From NCBI RefSeq assembly GCF_016616095.2, contig NZ_CP067089.2:868001-932000 (forward strand): a DNA stretch of 64,000 nt. Direction: 5' to 3'. The notes below the pieces were generated by a model. That model worked only from the letters and a program-made list of their open reading frames with translations, was not told the DNA's origin and made no database searches. The DNA is from Breznakiella homolactica (GTDB lineage Bacteria > Spirochaetota > Spirochaetia > Treponematales > Breznakiellaceae). Position numbers and translations under genes: made by a program. How positions within the stretch are numbered: the stretch's first letter is position 1; each line of letters starts with the position of its first letter. This document shows, piece by piece, positions 62,453 through 64,000 of the stretch.

Positions 62453-64000
62453 TTAACTGAGCTTCCGGGCTACTTCCACAAACTCGAAGACTTCGAACTG
62501 GTCATCTACCTGGATATTGTCGAATCCCTCAAGTCCGATACCGCATTCGTACCCTGCGGCAACTTCCCGGGCATCGTCCTTAAACCGTTTGAGGGAGGCG
62601 ATCTTTCCGGTATGGATTACAATCCCGTCCCGGATCACGTTGACACTGGCGCTCCGTTTTACGGTTCCGGAAAGCACGTAACAGCCCGCGATGGTACCGA
62701 TTTTCGGAACCTTGAAGGTATCCCGGACTTCGACCTGGGCGATTACCTCTTCCTTCGTATCGGGTTTGAGCATCCCTTCCATGGCCTGGGTTATTTCCTC
62801 AACGGCCTTGTAGATAACATTGTACTTCCGGATATCCACTTTTTCGGAATCCGCCAGAAGTTTTGCCTTGGGTGTGGGCCGTACGTTGAAGCCGATTATT
62901 ATGGCGTTCGAAGCGATGGCGAGGTCCACGTCCCCTTCGTTTATAGCGCCCGGCAGCGCCTGGATAACATTGAGCCGGACTTCCTTGGTGGACAGTTTTT
63001 CCAGGCTGGAACGGAGGGCTTCCACCGATCCCTGGACGTCACCCTTGATGATAACCTTAAGTTCCTGAATTTCCCCGTCACTGATGGTATCAAAGAGATT
63101 ATCCAATGTAATCTTCCTGACATTCTTGGCGTCCTCAAAACGCTTCAGTTCCTGCCGTTTGGCGGAGATACCCCGGGCGGTCCGTTCATCCTCAACCACC
63201 TGGAGGGGATCGCCGGCGTCGGGAATACCTTCAAAGCCGAGAACCTCCACAGGCATTGCCGGAGTGGCTTCTTCGACTTTATCGCCCTTATCGTTGAAGA
63301 GCGCCCGGACTTTACCGGGCCAAACCCCGGCCACAAAGGAATCGCCGATTTTGAGGGTTCCCCTCTCTATTATCACCGTGGCGACAATACCCCTGCCGTG
63401 GTCGATCCGGGATTCAAGGACCTTGCCTTCCGCGGAGCGGTTGTAATTGGCCCTGAGATCCAGCAGCTCAGCCTCCAGAAGAAGGGCATCGATAAGTTTA
63501 TCAATACCTTCCTTTTTTAAGGCCGAAACTTCGACAAACATGGTCTGTCCGCCCCAGTCTTCGGGCATGAGGCCGCGTTCCGACAGCTGGGTTTTTACCT
63601 TGTCGGGGTTTGCCTCGGGTTTATCAATTTTATTGACCGCCACAATGATCGGGACACCGGCTTCCTTGGCGTGGTTGATAGCCTCCACAGTCTGGGGCAT
63701 CACGCCGTCGTCGGCGGCGACCACAAGGATTACAATATCCGTTACCTGGGCGCCCCGGGCGCGCATGCGGGTAAAGGCCTCATGGCCAGGAGTATCCAGG
63801 AACGTAATTTTTCCGTGGGGCGTATCAACCATATACGCGCCGATATGCTGGGTAATACCGCCGAACTCACCGGAAGCCACATCGGCGCTCCGGATCGCGT
63901 CCAGAAGTTTTGTCTTTCCGTGGTCAACGTGGCCCATAACCGTTACTACCGGCGGACGCGGGCTCATGGAGCCTTCCTCATCCGCGGCGGTCTCGATTAC
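62453..64000 (-). CDS. infB: Translation initiation factor IF-2, N-terminus outside the window
   Basis: A GTPase that places initiator tRNA on the 30S subunit. The visible 515 residues start inside the gene. The G domain shows [16 protein letters not shown] and NKID, followed by the domain II barrel and the C-terminal fMet-tRNA-binding domain. The ATG at 63967 is internal: the frame stays open to the window edge with [10 protein letters not shown] before [10 protein letters not shown], as expected for the linker that precedes the G domain. It heads the cluster infB-rbfA-truB-ribF-rpsO-pnp. Confidence 0.97.
   Translation of the reverse strand, partial: VIETAADEEGSMSPRPPVVTVMGHVDHGKTKLLDAIRSADVASGEFGGITQHIGAYMVDTPHGKITFLDTPGHEAFTRMRARGAQVTDIVILVVAADDGVMPQTVEAINHAKEAGVPIIVAVNKIDKPEANPDKVKTQLSERGLMPEDWGGQTMFVEVSALKKEGIDKLIDALLLEAELLDLRANYNRSAEGKVLESRIDHGRGIVATVIIERGTLKIGDSFVAGVWPGKVRALFNDKGDKVEEATPAMPVEVLGFEGIPDAGDPLQVVEDERTARGISAKRQELKRFEDAKNVRKITLDNLFDTISDGEIQELKVIIKGDVQGSVEALRSSLEKLSTKEVRLNVIQALPGAINEGDVDLAIASNAIIIGFNVRPTPKAKLLADSEKVDIRKYNVIYKAVEEITQAMEGMLKPDTKEEVIAQVEVRDTFKVPKIGTIAGCYVLSGTVKRSASVNVIRDGIVIHTGKIASLKRFKDDAREVAAGYECGIGLEGFDNIQVDDQFEVFEFVEVARKLS

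Noticed and set aside
62612-63520. Open frame of 302 codons on the plus strand
   Set aside because: Antisense to infB.

Overview
This window reads as a chromosomal housekeeping segment of a spirochaete, most likely a Treponema-like organism of fairly high GC content. The evidence is its gene content and order: dnaG-rpoD, mreB-mreC-mreD-mrdA-rodA, a very long GreA-domain protein, many TPR proteins, BspA-type leucine-rich-repeat lipoproteins, and no sign of phage, insertion sequences or CRISPR. The species cannot be fixed from sequence alone. CGG is strikingly common as an arginine codon, and CCGG is frequent throughout.

Layout. 1-3859: the start of a lipoprotein gene (minus strand), then coaD, rpmF-acpP-rnc (plus), and a CCA/poly(A) nucleotidyltransferase (minus). 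3904-8761: thiamine pyrophosphokinase, a HIT protein, an SPFH-like membrane protein, a small membrane protein followed by an AroH-type chorismate mutase, tRNA-Thr and tRNA-Tyr with a terminator, a YkgJ-type Cys-cluster protein, a metallo-beta-lactamase-fold hydrolase and a 65-residue orphan. 8758-18803: a 1354-residue cell-surface protein with FlgD-like repeats and an OmpA domain, then mltG, dnaG, rpoD, a coiled-coil zinc-ribbon protein and the RNase P RNA gene. 18880-28162: a palindromic repeat, a TPR protein, the cell-shape operon mreBCD-mrdA-rodA and a two-domain radical SAM protein. 28316-37519 (minus): a long operon read recA, folK, scpA, scpB, an RsuA-family pseudouridine synthase, cmk, rpsA, a sigma-54 activator-like protein, a TPR protein and a lipoprotein. 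37620-47869: a second palindromic repeat, prs, rarD, dtd, three TPR/exported proteins, rpe, two paralogous BspA-like lipoproteins and a TPR protein. 47951-52485: the GreA-domain protein and a VWA-domain membrane protein. 52482-64000 (minus): a translation/RNA/envelope cluster read infB, rbfA, truB, ribF, rpsO, pnp, dut, lptF/lptG, tgt and a HEAT-repeat protein.

The genes serve core processes: replication priming, transcription, translation and tRNA/rRNA maturation, chromosome segregation, cell-wall elongation, lipid-carrier transport to the envelope, and cofactor supply. The lineage-specific parts are the surface proteins (8758-12822, 28316-29083, 44266-46690) and the TPR/exported-protein cluster.

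The most unusual signal outside genes is a family of GC-rich palindromic repeats. Three copies lie upstream of plus-strand genes (coaD, a TPR gene and prs), and each ends in a -35-like TTGACC, TTGACT or TTGCCG. Other points for follow-up are possible leaderless starts of coaD and rpe, a perfect palindrome inside the promoter of the GreA-domain gene, a RibF with an unrecognisable riboflavin-kinase half, a sigma-54 activator with GAFTNA instead of GAFTGA, and a 66-bp tandem repeat encoding 22-residue leucine-rich repeats.
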